Assembly (NCBI RefSeq): GCF_013391475.1 | Contig: NZ_JACBAZ010000017.1 | Span: 1-32,801 of the forward strand | Length of the DNA stretch: 32,801 nt | From: Oceaniferula marina | GTDB lineage: Bacteria > Verrucomicrobiota > Verrucomicrobiia > Verrucomicrobiales > Akkermansiaceae | Direction: 5' to 3' | Shown: piece by piece, positions 1-9,714 of the stretch | Position numbering within the stretch: the stretch's first letter is position 1 | How the letters are laid out: the number at the start of each line of letters is the position of its first letter | Notes under the pieces: generated by a model | Databases searched by the model: none | The model's input: the letters and a program-made list of their open reading frames with translations, nothing else | Told to the model about the DNA's origin: nothing | Translations under genes and position numbers: made by a program

Positions 1-344
1 AGAATCAAACTCTCCGTATAAATGACCGATTATTCATCGGATCCTTTTAAACAGTTATAGGCTTTGTATCTATTCCTGTATCTCCATCACTGAAGAACAC
101 AGGACGTAATTACGTTTACCAAATTGACAAGTAGTAAAGACTGAAGCCGAAGCTCCATTCCCTCTACATATTCTGCGCACCGGTTAAAACCGACACACAG
201 CGCACAATTCAATCTTCCCCCTTCCTTCCTGTCTGAACCGTCCGGCAATCACTCCACATGCAGGCTTGGCACCATACTTGCTTCATCGCTCTCACCGCCT
301 TTCAGGCAGGACCAACATTGTAAAAGAACTCGTAACGCGGAGAT
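1..344. other. Intergenic stretch, no gene recognised
   Basis: No open frame with plausible coding character was found on either strand, and no tRNA or rRNA signature. A short palindrome (ccggttaaaaccg, near 181-193) is the only local structure noticed. The stretch may be the 5' leader of a minus-strand gene lying left of the window, because the structured element at 345-447 points that way. Confidence 0.5.
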
Positions 345-447
345 AAAAAAACCGATCGGAATCTGCTCTCTCAAGCTTGCTACTCTCGTAGTGTTCCCGA
401 TCGACTTACTGTCTCTCGCGTGCCCTCCCTTCGGAGCGGCGGGCGGA
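345..447 (-). ncRNA. Candidate structured RNA or leader ending in an intrinsic terminator
   Basis: Read on the minus strand, this segment holds several nested hairpins. A CTCC-GAAG-GGAG hairpin comes first. A long closing stem follows, CGATCGGGAA (403-394) paired with TTCCGATCG (361-353). Inside it are CTAC-GAGA-GTAG (391-380, with a GNRA-type loop) and a small GCT/AGC hairpin. The closing stem runs directly into seven U residues (351-345). This is the architecture of a small structured RNA or an attenuator with an intrinsic terminator. I could not match it to 6S RNA, SRP RNA, tmRNA, RNase P or a riboswitch class known to me. Its 5' end is a guess. Confidence 0.4.
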
Positions 448-632
448 ACCTACTCAAAATTTCATTTTCCGCAAGATCTTTCTGCATCAAATTACAACTT
501 TTTTACCACCCCCTTCACAACCCCCTGATTTACAAGGGAAAGACCAAATCATTTTTTTGATCATCCACGACCAAAAACGCACCAATCTGACCCAGCGATC
601 ATTCAAAATGCAAATTTGGCCTTTTGGAGACC

Positions 633-661
633 AAAAATCGCGCCGGAAACCCGACGCGATT
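633..661 (-). terminator. Intrinsic terminator of the symporter operon
   Basis: On the minus strand, an 11-base stem AATCGCGTCGG / CCGGCGCGATT (one G-U pair) with a short loop is followed by a run of five T. It lies 37 bases past the stop codon of the symporter large subunit, the expected place for a rho-independent terminator. Confidence 0.7.
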
Positions 662-697
662 CGAAGACTTTTTTACGACTTAATTCCAATGACTTTC

Positions 698-2536
698 TTA
701 GTGGGACACCGGAGGAGGGACATCCTCCCCACCATCCTCGGAAACGGGAACCCGGATACCATCCACCATGGCCTGAATATCCGCAGGGGGCGCCGGCGTG
801 AAGACACAAACCAATGAGGCCACAGCAAAATTGATCAACATCCCAATACAACCGATCCCCTCCGGAGAAATCCCCCAGAGGTAATGCTCCGTTTTACCTC
901 CAAGGAATTGGAAGTAGACAATATAGCTAATCGTGAAGGTAATCCCACAAATCATCCCTGCGATGGCACCCTCCCGGTTCATACGCTTGGAAAAGATCCC
1001 CATCAACAAGGTTGGGAAAAAGGATGACGCGGCGAGACCGAAGGCAAAGGCCACCGTTTTCGCAATAAAGGCTGACGGAGGGTTGATACCAAAATACGTC
1101 GCTACAGCCAGAGCGGCAAAGGATGCCATACGCGCGTATCGCACCTCGTCCTTATCACTTAAATCGGGATTTACGATGCGCTTCATCAAGTCGTGGGATA
1201 TCGATGTCGAGAGAACCAAAAGCAAACCGGCTGCGGTTGAAAGTGCGGCGGCAATACAACCAGCCATTAACAAGGCAATCACCCAAGGAGGCAATCCAGC
1301 CATGTGCGGATTTGCCATGACCATAATATCATTTCCAAACCAGAGCTCGTTCGGGTTCGACATATCCGCCTTACTGGCGAGCAGACGCTGCCCATGCGGG
1401 CCCACTTGCTGATCCTTCGGAGCATCATACTGCGGATACACCGGAGATTTCCCCTGGAACACCGCATTGCGCTGGGCCTCGGATTTGCCGGGACCAAAGT
1501 ATTGGATTTTCCCGTCACCATTTTTATCCACCCACGCCATCTGCCCGGTTTTTTCAAACTCCTTAAACCAACCTGGCGCCTCGACATACGCCGTCTGATG
1601 TAACTTCTGAATCAAATTGACCCGGGAGAACGCTCCGATCGTCGGCGCCGTCAAATAAATCACCGCAATAAACGCCAAGGTCCAACAAGCAGACTTCCTC
1701 ACGGCCACCACATTCTTCACCGTGAAAAAACGAACAATCACATGAGGCAGGCCAGCCGTGCCACACATCAAAGCCGCGGTGATACAAAACATATTCACCG
1801 TCGACATTTTCCCAGAAGTGTATTCTTGAAAACCAAGCTTCGTATTGATCTGGTTCAATTTTTCCAAAAAGGGCACATGCTCGCCCCCTACGGTATAATC
1901 ACCGATCAGCCCAAGCTGGGGAACCAGATTATTGGTCAGGGCAATCGCAATGAAAATGGCGGGGATGGTATAAGCAAATGCCATCACACAGTACTGGGCA
2001 ACCTGGGTGTAGGTAATCCCCTTCATCCCTCCCAGACCTGCGTAGAAAAAGACAATCGCCGCTCCACTCATCACCCCGGCCGGGATACCAATACCAAACA
2101 ACTGGGAAAAGACGACCCCGACGCCCCGCATCTGCCCCATGATATAAGTCATACAAATAAAAATCGCGCAAACGACGGCCACACCACGGGCCACTCTGGA
2201 ATAATAGCGGTCACCGACAAAATCAGGCACGGTAGCCTTTCCGAATTTTCGAAGAAAGGGAACCATCAGCACAGTTAACAAAACGAAGCCTCCCGTCCAC
2301 CCCATCAAAAAACGGGACGCATCGTAGCCGGTGATGGCCACAGTGCCGGCCATCGAGATAAAGGTTGCGGCAGACATCCAATCGGCAGCGGTAGCCATAC
2401 CATTGGCAAAAGGCGAAACGCCCCCTCCTGCCGTATAATACTCCTTGGTCGACGCCGCCCGGGATTTGACGGCAATACCAATATAAAGAGCAAACGAAAT
2501 TCCGATAAAGATAAAGTTCCAGTGATCTTGGGTCAT
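698..2536 (-). CDS. Sodium:solute symporter large subunit, VC_2705/ActP-like
   Basis: This 612-residue polytopic inner-membrane protein belongs to the sodium:solute symporter (SSS) family. It is closest in pattern to the VC_2705 / acetate-permease-like branch that works with a DUF4212 small subunit. The N terminus has the family core [14 protein letters not shown] (51-64), and [14 protein letters not shown] (259-272) is the SSS signature region. A soluble insertion at about 310-405 carries an EF-hand-like DKNGDGKIQ (337-345). [14 protein letters not shown] lies at 437-450. Likely substrates are small carboxylates such as acetate, but the sequence does not fix this. The ATG is preceded by AAGGAG, which lies inside the end of the small-subunit gene. 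Only one base separates the two genes, so they should be translationally coupled. Confidence 0.9.
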   Translation of the reverse strand: MTQDHWNFIFIGISFALYIGIAVKSRAASTKEYYTAGGGVSPFANGMATAADWMSAATFISMAGTVAITGYDASRFLMGWTGGFVLLTVLMVPFLRKFGKATVPDFVGDRYYSRVARGVAVVCAIFICMTYIMGQMRGVGVVFSQLFGIGIPAGVMSGAAIVFFYAGLGGMKGITYTQVAQYCVMAFAYTIPAIFIAIALTNNLVPQLGLIGDYTVGGEHVPFLEKLNQINTKLGFQEYTSGKMSTVNMFCITAALMCGTAGLPHVIVRFFTVKNVVAVRKSACWTLAFIAVIYLTAPTIGAFSRVNLIQKLHQTAYVEAPGWFKEFEKTGQMAWVDKNGDGKIQYFGPGKSEAQRNAVFQGKSPVYPQYDAPKDQQVGPHGQRLLASKADMSNPNELWFGNDIMVMANPHMAGLPPWVIALLMAGCIAAALSTAAGLLLVLSTSISHDLMKRIVNPDLSDKDEVRYARMASFAALAVATYFGINPPSAFIAKTVAFAFGLAASSFFPTLLMGIFSKRMNREGAIAGMICGITFTISYIVYFQFLGGKTEHYLWGISPEGIGCIGMLINFAVASLVCVFTPAPPADIQAMVDGIRVPVSEDGGEDVPPPVSH

Positions 2537-2537
2537 C

Positions 2538-2822
2538 TTACTTCTCCTTGTTGGTGAATCCGTATTTGGCGTCCAGCTTGTTCATCATCACGCTGTAAAC
2601 GATGAGAATCACAACAAAGCCAATAATAGAACCCTGCTGGGCCATCCAAAAACCAAAGGGCGCATGCCCCACTGGGGGAAAATGAATATCCAACCAGTCG
2701 CGCCACAAAATGCCGCAACCGAAGCTAACCGAAAACCAAATGGCCAGATTGATCCCCAACCCATACAAATTCCTCTTCCAATACTGAGATCCCGACTGGG
2801 ACGAGCTATTTTTATTCATCAT
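2538..2822 (-). CDS. DUF4212 sodium/substrate symporter small subunit
   Basis: This 94-residue protein has two predicted membrane helices, [16 protein letters not shown] (about 25-40) and [20 protein letters not shown] (about 59-78). The motif [19 protein letters not shown] is characteristic of the DUF4212 small-subunit family (TIGR03647). Such proteins are encoded directly upstream of VC_2705-type symporters, and that is the arrangement here. The role is presumably assembly or function of the transporter. The gene starts with two consecutive ATG codons, so translation may begin at 2822 or 2819. Its promoter must lie in the divergent region shared with hemH. Confidence 0.9.
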   Translation of the reverse strand: MMNKNSSSQSGSQYWKRNLYGLGINLAIWFSVSFGCGILWRDWLDIHFPPVGHAPFGFWMAQQGSIIGFVVILIVYSVMMNKLDAKYGFTNKEK

Positions 2823-3075
2823 GATCCGCTCATCCTATACACACCCGTTCACCATGGAAATCTCGAAATCTCCATCATGACACAAAGCTCACTCGAAGGG
2901 AGGAAACAAGAACCCGCGATACTGACACGGCAGGCATCGGACAGAGTTTGATTATCCGTGGACAATTAAGCATTTCCCGTTAAAGTGCAGCGACTCCTCA
3001 CCCGAGCTCCTTTCTTTGTGTTTCACAGCACTCCAAATCCAGACTCTCAGCTATTCTTTTTCCAGACATTTTCCC

Positions 3076-4110
3076 ATGACCAAAGCCGCAGCCCTCTTAC
3101 TCAATCTCGGATCTCCTGACAGCACCAGCGTCCCGGATGTCCGCCGCTACTTGGACGAATTTCTCAGCGACGAACGCGTGCTCGACATCCCCGCGTGGAA
3201 ACGCAAGCTCATCCTCAAACTCTTCATCCTCCCAAAACGTCCGGCCGAATCCGCGGAAGCCTATTCCGAGGTCTGGACCGAGGAAGGCTCCCCTCTGATC
3301 GTCACCAGTAAAGAACAACAAAAGCTGGTATCCGAACAAGTCGACATCCCCGTGTTCCTTGGCATGCGCTATGGCAACCCCTCAACTGAGGACATTATCC
3401 GCCAAATCGTCAACGAAGGGGTGACCGACCTCTTCATCATGCCCCTCTACCCCCACTACGCAATGTCCAGCTACGAAACCGCCGTGGTCAAAGCCATGGA
3501 GGAAATCAACAGCCAGGCACCTCACATGAGAACCAAGCTGCTGCAACCGTTCTATCAGGACCCCGACTACATTGAGGCTCTGGTTGAAAGCGCCAAGCCG
3601 CACTTCGAAGACGACGACGATCTGCTGCTGTTCAGCTACCACGGCATCCCCGAGCGGCAGGTGCGGAAGTCCGACCCCTCACACGCCCACTGCCTGGTGC
3701 GGGAGGATTGCTGCGAAAACGCCCACCCCTGCCACGCCACCTGCTACAAACACCAGTGCCTGGCAACCACCAAGGCCTTTATTGAAGCTTCGGGTGTCCC
3801 TCAGGAAAAAACCGCCATCTCTTTCCAGTCCCGGCTCCTGCGCGACCCTTGGCTCGGGCCCTACACCGACTTCGAACTCAAGCGTTTCGGTCAGGAAGGC
3901 GTTAAAAAAATCAAGGTCATGTGTCCGGCCTTTGTCTCCGACTGCCTCGAAACCATCGAAGAGATCGGCATGCGCGGGGTAGAAGAATTCACCGAAGCCG
4001 GAGGGGAGTCCCTCAGCTTGATCCCCTGCATGAACGATCATCCATCCTGGATCAAGTTCCTCAGCACGCGCATCCAGCAATGGCAGCAAACGCTCGCCTC
4101 CACCAGCTAA
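3076..4110 (+). CDS. hemH: Ferrochelatase
   Basis: This is a 344-residue ferrochelatase (protoporphyrin/coproporphyrin chelatase), which inserts Fe2+ into the porphyrin in late haem synthesis. Seen in sequence: the N-terminal AALLLNLGSPDS (5-16), MPLYPHYAMSS (122-132), the catalytic-histidine motif FSYHGIP (186-192, His189), SFQSRL (249-254) and PAFVSDCLETIEEI (284-297) with the conserved glutamate. A cysteine-dense segment (Cys206, 212, 213, 219, 223, 228) ends in CYKHQC. Related motifs occur in other bacterial ferrochelatases, some of which bind an Fe-S cluster. An in-frame ATG lies at 3016, but family alignment favours 3076. The downstream acpH-like gene follows closely. Confidence 0.95.
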   Translation: MTKAAALLLNLGSPDSTSVPDVRRYLDEFLSDERVLDIPAWKRKLILKLFILPKRPAESAEAYSEVWTEEGSPLIVTSKEQQKLVSEQVDIPVFLGMRYGNPSTEDIIRQIVNEGVTDLFIMPLYPHYAMSSYETAVVKAMEEINSQAPHMRTKLLQPFYQDPDYIEALVESAKPHFEDDDDLLLFSYHGIPERQVRKSDPSHAHCLVREDCCENAHPCHATCYKHQCLATTKAFIEASGVPQEKTAISFQSRLLRDPWLGPYTDFELKRFGQEGVKKIKVMCPAFVSDCLETIEEIGMRGVEEFTEAGGESLSLIPCMNDHPSWIKFLSTRIQQWQQTLASTS

Positions 4111-4130
4111 GCGAACGACCCCCAGCCTAC

Positions 4131-4730
4131 TTGAATTTTCTCGCTCACCTCCTCCTTGCCGACGACTCGGCAGCATCCCGCATCGGCAACCTGCTGGGGG
4201 ACTTCGCTCGTGGCCCCATCGAACAACACTGCGCGAGCTTCCCCAAAGAGGTTGTCCGAGGCATTCAGATGCACCGTTTCATCGATGGCTTTACAGATTC
4301 GCACCCTGCCTTTCTCCGCTGCAGGCGTATGATTCACCCCGAGCGAAGACGCTTTGCCGGTATTATGGTGGATCTTTTTTGGGACCACTTTCTCAGTATC
4401 CATTGGAAAGACTACCATGCTTCCCCTCTCGAAACCTTTTGCCAACAGATCTATTCAGAAATGGAAGATCACCCCGAGTGGCTAGCTGGCCGGCTGGGTA
4501 AGATGTTTCCCATCATGAAAAGGGAAAACTGGCTGATGCGCTACTCCACGCTGGAGGGTATGGCATTAACTTTGGAAGAGGTTTCTCATCGAAGCCCCCG
4601 CATTCGTCCCATAGCCAAAGGCATGGAGGACCTGACCTCAAACTATGAAGCCCTGGACTCCCAGTTCCAAGTATTCATGCCGGAACTGCTCGCCTTTGTT
4701 CATCGCTGGAAAATCAACAATCCAGCCTGA
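4131..4730 (+). CDS. acpH: ACP phosphodiesterase (AcpH family)
   Basis: This protein of about 199 residues resembles AcpH, the acyl-carrier-protein phosphodiesterase that removes the 4'-phosphopantetheine group from holo-ACP. Family features seen are the N-terminal NFLAHL, GNLLGDFARG near 19-28, the IQMHRFIDGFTDSHP segment and VDLFWDHFLSIHW. Family members normally begin MNFLAHL, so I place the start at TTG 4131. An in-frame ATG at 4080 would add 17 residues and overlap hemH by 31 bases. No clear ribosome binding site supports either. The gene is probably cotranscribed with hemH. The open frame continues further upstream, but that part only shadows hemH. Confidence 0.8.
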   Translation: MNFLAHLLLADDSAASRIGNLLGDFARGPIEQHCASFPKEVVRGIQMHRFIDGFTDSHPAFLRCRRMIHPERRRFAGIMVDLFWDHFLSIHWKDYHASPLETFCQQIYSEMEDHPEWLAGRLGKMFPIMKRENWLMRYSTLEGMALTLEEVSHRSPRIRPIAKGMEDLTSNYEALDSQFQVFMPELLAFVHRWKINNPA

Positions 4731-4814
4731 GCACACGGTCGGCCCCGCTCAAAAACGGCACATCGCGAGCAAGAGATCGATTATCTCATTGTCATTCTCT
4801 GGATTTGAGAGAGA

Positions 4815-7800
4815 ATGGGGATTCGATTCTTTTACAAAATCCCTATGCTCCAGCGTATCTCCATCCGGTCCACTGTGCTTTGCAGCGCCTGCCCCCTCGC
4901 CTTGGCTTCCGCCGCAGACGCCCTGATTGATCTCAACAGTAATGGCATTTGCGACATCTGGGAGCACCGCTACCAAGCCTCTTCATTGGTCGACACTCCG
5001 GAAAACCGAGCCAGCGACAGCGATGGAGACGGCCAATCCAACCAGGACGAGTCGATGGCGGGAACCGACCCGAGAGATCCCGAGTCCGTGCACCAGATCA
5101 GCGATCTACTGCAAAGCGGCAGCAATATTCTCATTACCAGCCCGACCCAAGCAGGAAAGACCTACCAAATTTATTCCTCTACCAACCTCCTGGAGTGGAC
5201 ACCTCAAGGTTCAGCCACTCTGGCAGATGGAGAGAGGCTCGACACCATCCTCAACAATCAGGACGATGAGCACACCTTCTACCGGATGGTTGCCATTGAT
5301 ACCGACACGGATCTCGATGGCATCCCCGACTGGGCAGAGCGACAGCTGAGTGGTTTTGATCCAGAACGGGCGGATTCCTTTGCCCAAGGATCCGGCCTCA
5401 CGGACCGGGATCTTTTACTCGCCCAGCTGACTGCGATTCAGAACGGGGAAATCACCCTCAGCGCGAGCACAGACACGGCTTTTGAAAAGGAAAACACAAG
5501 CGCGGCTTTCACTCTGAACCGCAGTGGCGACACAAGCTTTCCGCTTACTCTGTTTTTCCACTGGAGTGGCCACAGCAATCCATCGAAGGGTTCCGCTTCT
5601 GCCTCCGATTTCACCGCTAAAAACAATAGCGGAGAAATCCTGACGCGTAGCATCACCATCCCGGCTGGAGCCTCCAGCACGGACCTCATCATCCATCCCA
5701 ACTCCGATTTTTTAACCGAAGTCCCCGAAACCCTGACCTGCACTCTGGGCAACACCTCCATCAATGCTTCCATCCGAATTTGTGATGCCACAAATATCCC
5801 AAGCAACGCCACGCTCTTTGTAGCCCAACTCGCTCCCACCCCGGACATCAACAGCTCGGCAAGCGGCCTGGCCACCATTCTGGTCCAGGGAGATAACGAA
5901 ATCGGATCCATCAACCTGAGCTTCAGCGGCCTCACCTCTCCGCAACCCAACGTTGATGCTGCCCATGTGCATCTGAAAAACCCGATCAACGGCCCCCACT
6001 TCGAAACCCTCGACAAAGGACAAATCGATGCCCACCCATGGAGCTTCGCCGCCCGGCACTTCCTGACATCAGATCAGGCCGTGCTGGATGCCCTGCACAA
6101 CAGCCGCTTCTATATCAACGTTCATACCGAAAACTTCCCAAGTGGTGAAATCCGGGGAGATTTCCACCGGACCAACGGCTCGTTCACGTTGCTTCCCCCA
6201 CCAACACCACCAGCCGTCACCCCACTCACAGGAGACGCACTCGACCGTGACATCGCACGCTTCCTCACTCAATCCACCTTCGGCCCCACCACCGAGCTGG
6301 TCACCGAACTCCGAAACCGGGTGATCAATGACCACGGAGGGGACCGAATCGCAGCCTTTTCCGCTTGGATCGACCAACAAATAGCGATGGAGTCCCCCTC
6401 ACTGCTCCACCTTGTCGAATCGGCAGACAAACTTCAGATCGCGATCTACACCGGTGACCCCGAAGCCGAATACTACGACCCCGATTACGAGCCCAGCGAT
6501 TCGAATCGGCGCCGAGGGTGGTGGCAACTGGCCCTTTACGCTCCCGATCAATTGCGTCAGCGCGCAGCCTTTGCCCTTTCCGAGATCTTTGTCACATCAT
6601 CCGCCGACGGCGTGGTTGATGACCGCCACCTTGGACACTCGCATTACTACGACGCACTGAAGAACCACGCCTTCGGATCCTACCAAAACCTACTCAAAGA
6701 AGTCTCCATCCATCCCATCATGGGTTACTACCTCTCACACCTGAGAAATCGAAAAGCCATCTACGACGGTGAGGGAAACATCCTCGTCGCACCGGATGAA
6801 AACTACGCACGGGAAATCATGCAGTTATTTTCCATCGGTTTGCTGGAGCTCCACCTCGACGGCTCGGCAAAACTTGACCCACACACCGGGCTTCCCATTG
6901 CAACCTACGACCAATCCGACATCAAGGAAATGGCCAGAGTCTTCACCGGTTGGAGTTTTTCCATGGCCTATGATGCGGCCACCGATAGCGAGCTGCCAAA
7001 CGACAGCATCAACCGGAGCAATGGTGGCACTGAGCACCAAACCCGCTGGCTCCACCCAATGAAAGTCATCCCCGATTACCATGATACCGGCAGTAAGTTC
7101 ATCCTAGGCCAAACGATCAACAGCAACGAGACCAACACCGGAGAGCAAGACCTGGATGCCGTTGTCAGCCTACTCAGCCAGCACCCGAACACCGCCCCCT
7201 TCATCAGCCGTCGACTCATCCAACGACTGGTGACATCCAATCCTTCCGCTGGTTACATCCACCGGGTGTCCACCGTTTGGAACAACAGCAGTGGCAACCT
7301 CGGAGCCGTCATCAAAGCCATCCTGCTCGACTACGAAGCCCGCTCGCTCCAAGCCGCAGATTCCGCTAGTTTCGGCAAGAAAAAAGAACCGCTCATCCAT
7401 GCCGTTGCTCTCGCCCGTGCCACAGAAAGCCAGACCAAACTCCCACTCAACGAGCTGGACAACCACGGCTATTCCGACACCCACCTCTTCCCTCCCGGAA
7501 CGTCCCGTCCGAGAATGAACAGCACCAACGAGACGCTCGGGCAGACCCCGCTCGAGGCCCCCAGCGTGTTCAACTGGTTCCTACCCGATTTCACCCTCAC
7601 TGGCAACCTCGCCACCAATGGTCTTGTGGCACCGGAATTTCAAATCAGCACCGAAAACATGACCATCGCCAATATCAACGTGAGCTACGATCTCACCTAT
7701 ACAGGAAATGGCATCGGCGGATCCAGACTCCCAAACCAAGCTGACAGTGAAGACCACTACCTCATCCCCGACCGCTCGTTGGAATCTCAAGCAGCCAAAG

Positions 7801-8132
7801 CCTATCTCGCTATCATGGATGAAAACCAAGACGGCAAAGTGAGCTCCGCTGACAGCAATACCTTCGACAACCCGGAAAAAATTCGTGAAGCCTGCACCGC
7901 CCTCACCGACCACCTCGACCTCCTGCTCTGCTCCGGATCACTGAAACATACGTTTGCGGGTTCCAGCGATGCCAACAACCCAAGGGACATCATCATCGAG
8001 ACCTTGGTCAATTACAGCAAATCCAAAGACGATAACGATAATGATGCCGACCAACTCTACGTGCTCGAACGCCGGATCAAAGTTGCCTCGTATCTCATCG
8101 CCACCAGCCCCCAATCGATCATCCAGAAGTAG
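4815..8132 (+). CDS. Exported DUF1800 protein with calcium-repeat, Calx-beta-like and CHRD domains
   Basis: This is a large secreted or envelope protein of 1105 residues (1095 if it starts at ATG 4845). A signal peptide ends near ALASAADA (29-36). Then follow thrombospondin-3/EF-hand-like Asp-rich repeats (DLNSNGICDIWE at 39-50, DSDGDGQSNQDE at 68-79, DTDTDLDGIPDWAE at 162-175). A Calx-beta-like segment spans about 215-325. A CHRD-like domain spans about 330-450 and ends FYINVHTENFPSGEIRGDF. The rest, from about 475, is DUF1800 (LDRDIARFLTQSTFGPT). A further Asp-rich loop, MDENQDGKVSSADS, lies near residue 998. DUF1800 function is unknown, and in Verrucomicrobiota and Planctomycetota it is typically encoded beside DUF1501, as here. 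An inverted repeat CATTCTCT/AGAGAATG (4793-4817) overlaps the first ATG, which makes 4845 a serious alternative start. Confidence 0.85.
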   Translation: MGIRFFYKIPMLQRISIRSTVLCSACPLALASAADALIDLNSNGICDIWEHRYQASSLVDTPENRASDSDGDGQSNQDESMAGTDPRDPESVHQISDLLQSGSNILITSPTQAGKTYQIYSSTNLLEWTPQGSATLADGERLDTILNNQDDEHTFYRMVAIDTDTDLDGIPDWAERQLSGFDPERADSFAQGSGLTDRDLLLAQLTAIQNGEITLSASTDTAFEKENTSAAFTLNRSGDTSFPLTLFFHWSGHSNPSKGSASASDFTAKNNSGEILTRSITIPAGASSTDLIIHPNSDFLTEVPETLTCTLGNTSINASIRICDATNIPSNATLFVAQLAPTPDINSSASGLATILVQGDNEIGSINLSFSGLTSPQPNVDAAHVHLKNPINGPHFETLDKGQIDAHPWSFAARHFLTSDQAVLDALHNSRFYINVHTENFPSGEIRGDFHRTNGSFTLLPPPTPPAVTPLTGDALDRDIARFLTQSTFGPTTELVTELRNRVINDHGGDRIAAFSAWIDQQIAMESPSLLHLVESADKLQIAIYTGDPEAEYYDPDYEPSDSNRRRGWWQLALYAPDQLRQRAAFALSEIFVTSSADGVVDDRHLGHSHYYDALKNHAFGSYQNLLKEVSIHPIMGYYLSHLRNRKAIYDGEGNILVAPDENYAREIMQLFSIGLLELHLDGSAKLDPHTGLPIATYDQSDIKEMARVFTGWSFSMAYDAATDSELPNDSINRSNGGTEHQTRWLHPMKVIPDYHDTGSKFILGQTINSNETNTGEQDLDAVVSLLSQHPNTAPFISRRLIQRLVTSNPSAGYIHRVSTVWNNSSGNLGAVIKAILLDYEARSLQAADSASFGKKKEPLIHAVALARATESQTKLPLNELDNHGYSDTHLFPPGTSRPRMNSTNETLGQTPLEAPSVFNWFLPDFTLTGNLATNGLVAPEFQISTENMTIANINVSYDLTYTGNGIGGSRLPNQADSEDHYLIPDRSLESQAAKAYLAIMDENQDGKVSSADSNTFDNPEKIREACTALTDHLDLLLCSGSLKHTFAGSSDANNPRDIIIETLVNYSKSKDDNDNDADQLYVLERRIKVASYLIATSPQSIIQK

Positions 8133-8134
8133 TC

Positions 8135-9697
8135 ATGAAAAAACATCAGAAAGAACATCTGCAATCCCGGCGCGATTTCCTGAGGCAATCTGCCTGTGCC
8201 TCGCTCGGAGTCACCGGATTGGTCAACATGCTGGCCCATATGCGCCTGATGACAGCAGCCATGGCCCAAGGGAGCTCTCCGGCGGGCGGATACAAAGCAC
8301 TGGTCTGCGTTTTTCTCAATGGTGGCAACGACTCGAACAACATGCTTTTACCCATCGGAGATCCTGCCAGCGACGAACTCCGCTCAGACTACGAAACCGC
8401 ACGTGGCGTGCTCGCTCTGGACCGAACCAACTGCCACGCCTTAAACATCCCCGCCACCACTAAGGCATTCAAAAAACATTTTGGAGCCAGCATCCCAGCC
8501 ATGGGCGTCCACCCCGAAGCCCAACCACTTGCCGAACTTTTTAATAATGGGGAGCTCGCCTTTGTCTGCAATGCCGGCACCCTTTCCTACCCCATTGCCA
8601 CCAGGGAAGAGTATCGCAACGACCTCGTGCCCGTGCCCCCGCAACTCTTCTCCCACTCCGACCAACAAGTGCAATGGCAGTCGTCAATCCCCGACAAACC
8701 ATTCACCTCCGGCTGGGGCGGCCGCATTGCCGACCTGATCCACGCCTCTTACAATACCGGATCCAAAGTCTCCATGTCCGTTTCGCTCGACGGCATGAAT
8801 TCCTTTCAAATCGGAACCAGCGGAGCCGTCACCCAGTATGCCGTCACACGCTCAGGCGCATTGAGCTTGCAAGGGTTCGGCACCAACTACGCCAGCGCTT
8901 ACCTCGACCCCACCAACCCGGCCGCCGGATACAAAACCTCGGACACGGGCCAACGCTTGAAGGCACTCGAACGGGTGATGCAGCTCACCCACGACAACCT
9001 GCTCGAAGAAGAATACGCCAAGGTCTACGCCCGAGCTCGGGGAGCCGAAAGCGTGATCACAGCCGCCACCACCGCAGCAGCCGCTACCGGGGTGGATTTT
9101 GATGCCAAATTTGCCAGCGCCGATTCACGCCTCGGAGACCAATTAAAAATGGTGGCCCAGCTCATCGCCGGACGAAGCACCCTCGGAAACAACCGCCAAA
9201 TCTTCTTTGTCCAAGTCGGCGGCTATGACACCCACCAGGTGCACCTCAACTCACATGGCAACCTGATGGCTGAGCTGGCCAACGCCCTGAAAGCCTTCCG
9301 TGACACTCTGGCAGATCCAGCCATTGCGGTCTTTGATGATGTCACCACCTTCACCGCTTCCGATTTCAGCCGGACCTTCACCCCGAATGGTGAAGATGCC
9401 GCGACCTCCGGCTCCGACCACGCCTGGGGCGGACACTGCATCACCATGGGGGGAAGCGTGAACGGCGGCGACCTCTACGGCCATTTCAATCCTTTGAAAA
9501 CAGGCAGCAACAGCGGATCTTTCGACTCCAGCAGCTCCCGAGGCCGCTGGATACCGGACACCTCCGTTGACCAATACGCCGCCGTTTTTGCCAATTGGTT
9601 GGGTGTCGGCAGCAGCGAACTGGAAACCATCTTTCCCAATCTCCCCCGCTTTGATGACCCGCTGAGCAGCTCCAATGCCAACCTCGGATTTCTCTAA
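8135..9697 (+). CDS. DUF1501 protein with Tat signal
   Basis: This 520-residue protein starts with a twin-arginine export signal. SRRDFLRQ (residues 11-18) is followed by a hydrophobic stretch ending AMAQG, so it is exported folded. The body is DUF1501, a sulfatase/alkaline-phosphatase-like fold. VCVFLNGGNDSNNMLLP near the start corresponds to the family's GGxDxxN region, and HAWGGHCITMGGSVNGG lies near the C terminus. The gene follows the DUF1800 stop codon by two bases, so the two proteins are made together and probably act together at the cell envelope. The biochemical activity of the pair is not known to me. Confidence 0.9.
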   Translation: MKKHQKEHLQSRRDFLRQSACASLGVTGLVNMLAHMRLMTAAMAQGSSPAGGYKALVCVFLNGGNDSNNMLLPIGDPASDELRSDYETARGVLALDRTNCHALNIPATTKAFKKHFGASIPAMGVHPEAQPLAELFNNGELAFVCNAGTLSYPIATREEYRNDLVPVPPQLFSHSDQQVQWQSSIPDKPFTSGWGGRIADLIHASYNTGSKVSMSVSLDGMNSFQIGTSGAVTQYAVTRSGALSLQGFGTNYASAYLDPTNPAAGYKTSDTGQRLKALERVMQLTHDNLLEEEYAKVYARARGAESVITAATTAAAATGVDFDAKFASADSRLGDQLKMVAQLIAGRSTLGNNRQIFFVQVGGYDTHQVHLNSHGNLMAELANALKAFRDTLADPAIAVFDDVTTFTASDFSRTFTPNGEDAATSGSDHAWGGHCITMGGSVNGGDLYGHFNPLKTGSNSGSFDSSSSRGRWIPDTSVDQYAAVFANWLGVGSSELETIFPNLPRFDDPLSSSNANLGFL

Positions 9698-9714
9698 CTC
9701 GAACAGGCCTCATC

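Noticed and set aside
345-480. tmRNA, 6S RNA, SRP RNA or a known riboswitch
   Set aside because: The diagnostic conserved segments I know for these classes were not found, so only a generic structured RNA is reported.
4793-4817. Terminator between acpH and the DUF1800 gene
   Set aside because: The inverted repeat has no T-run after it on either strand and overlaps a possible start codon.
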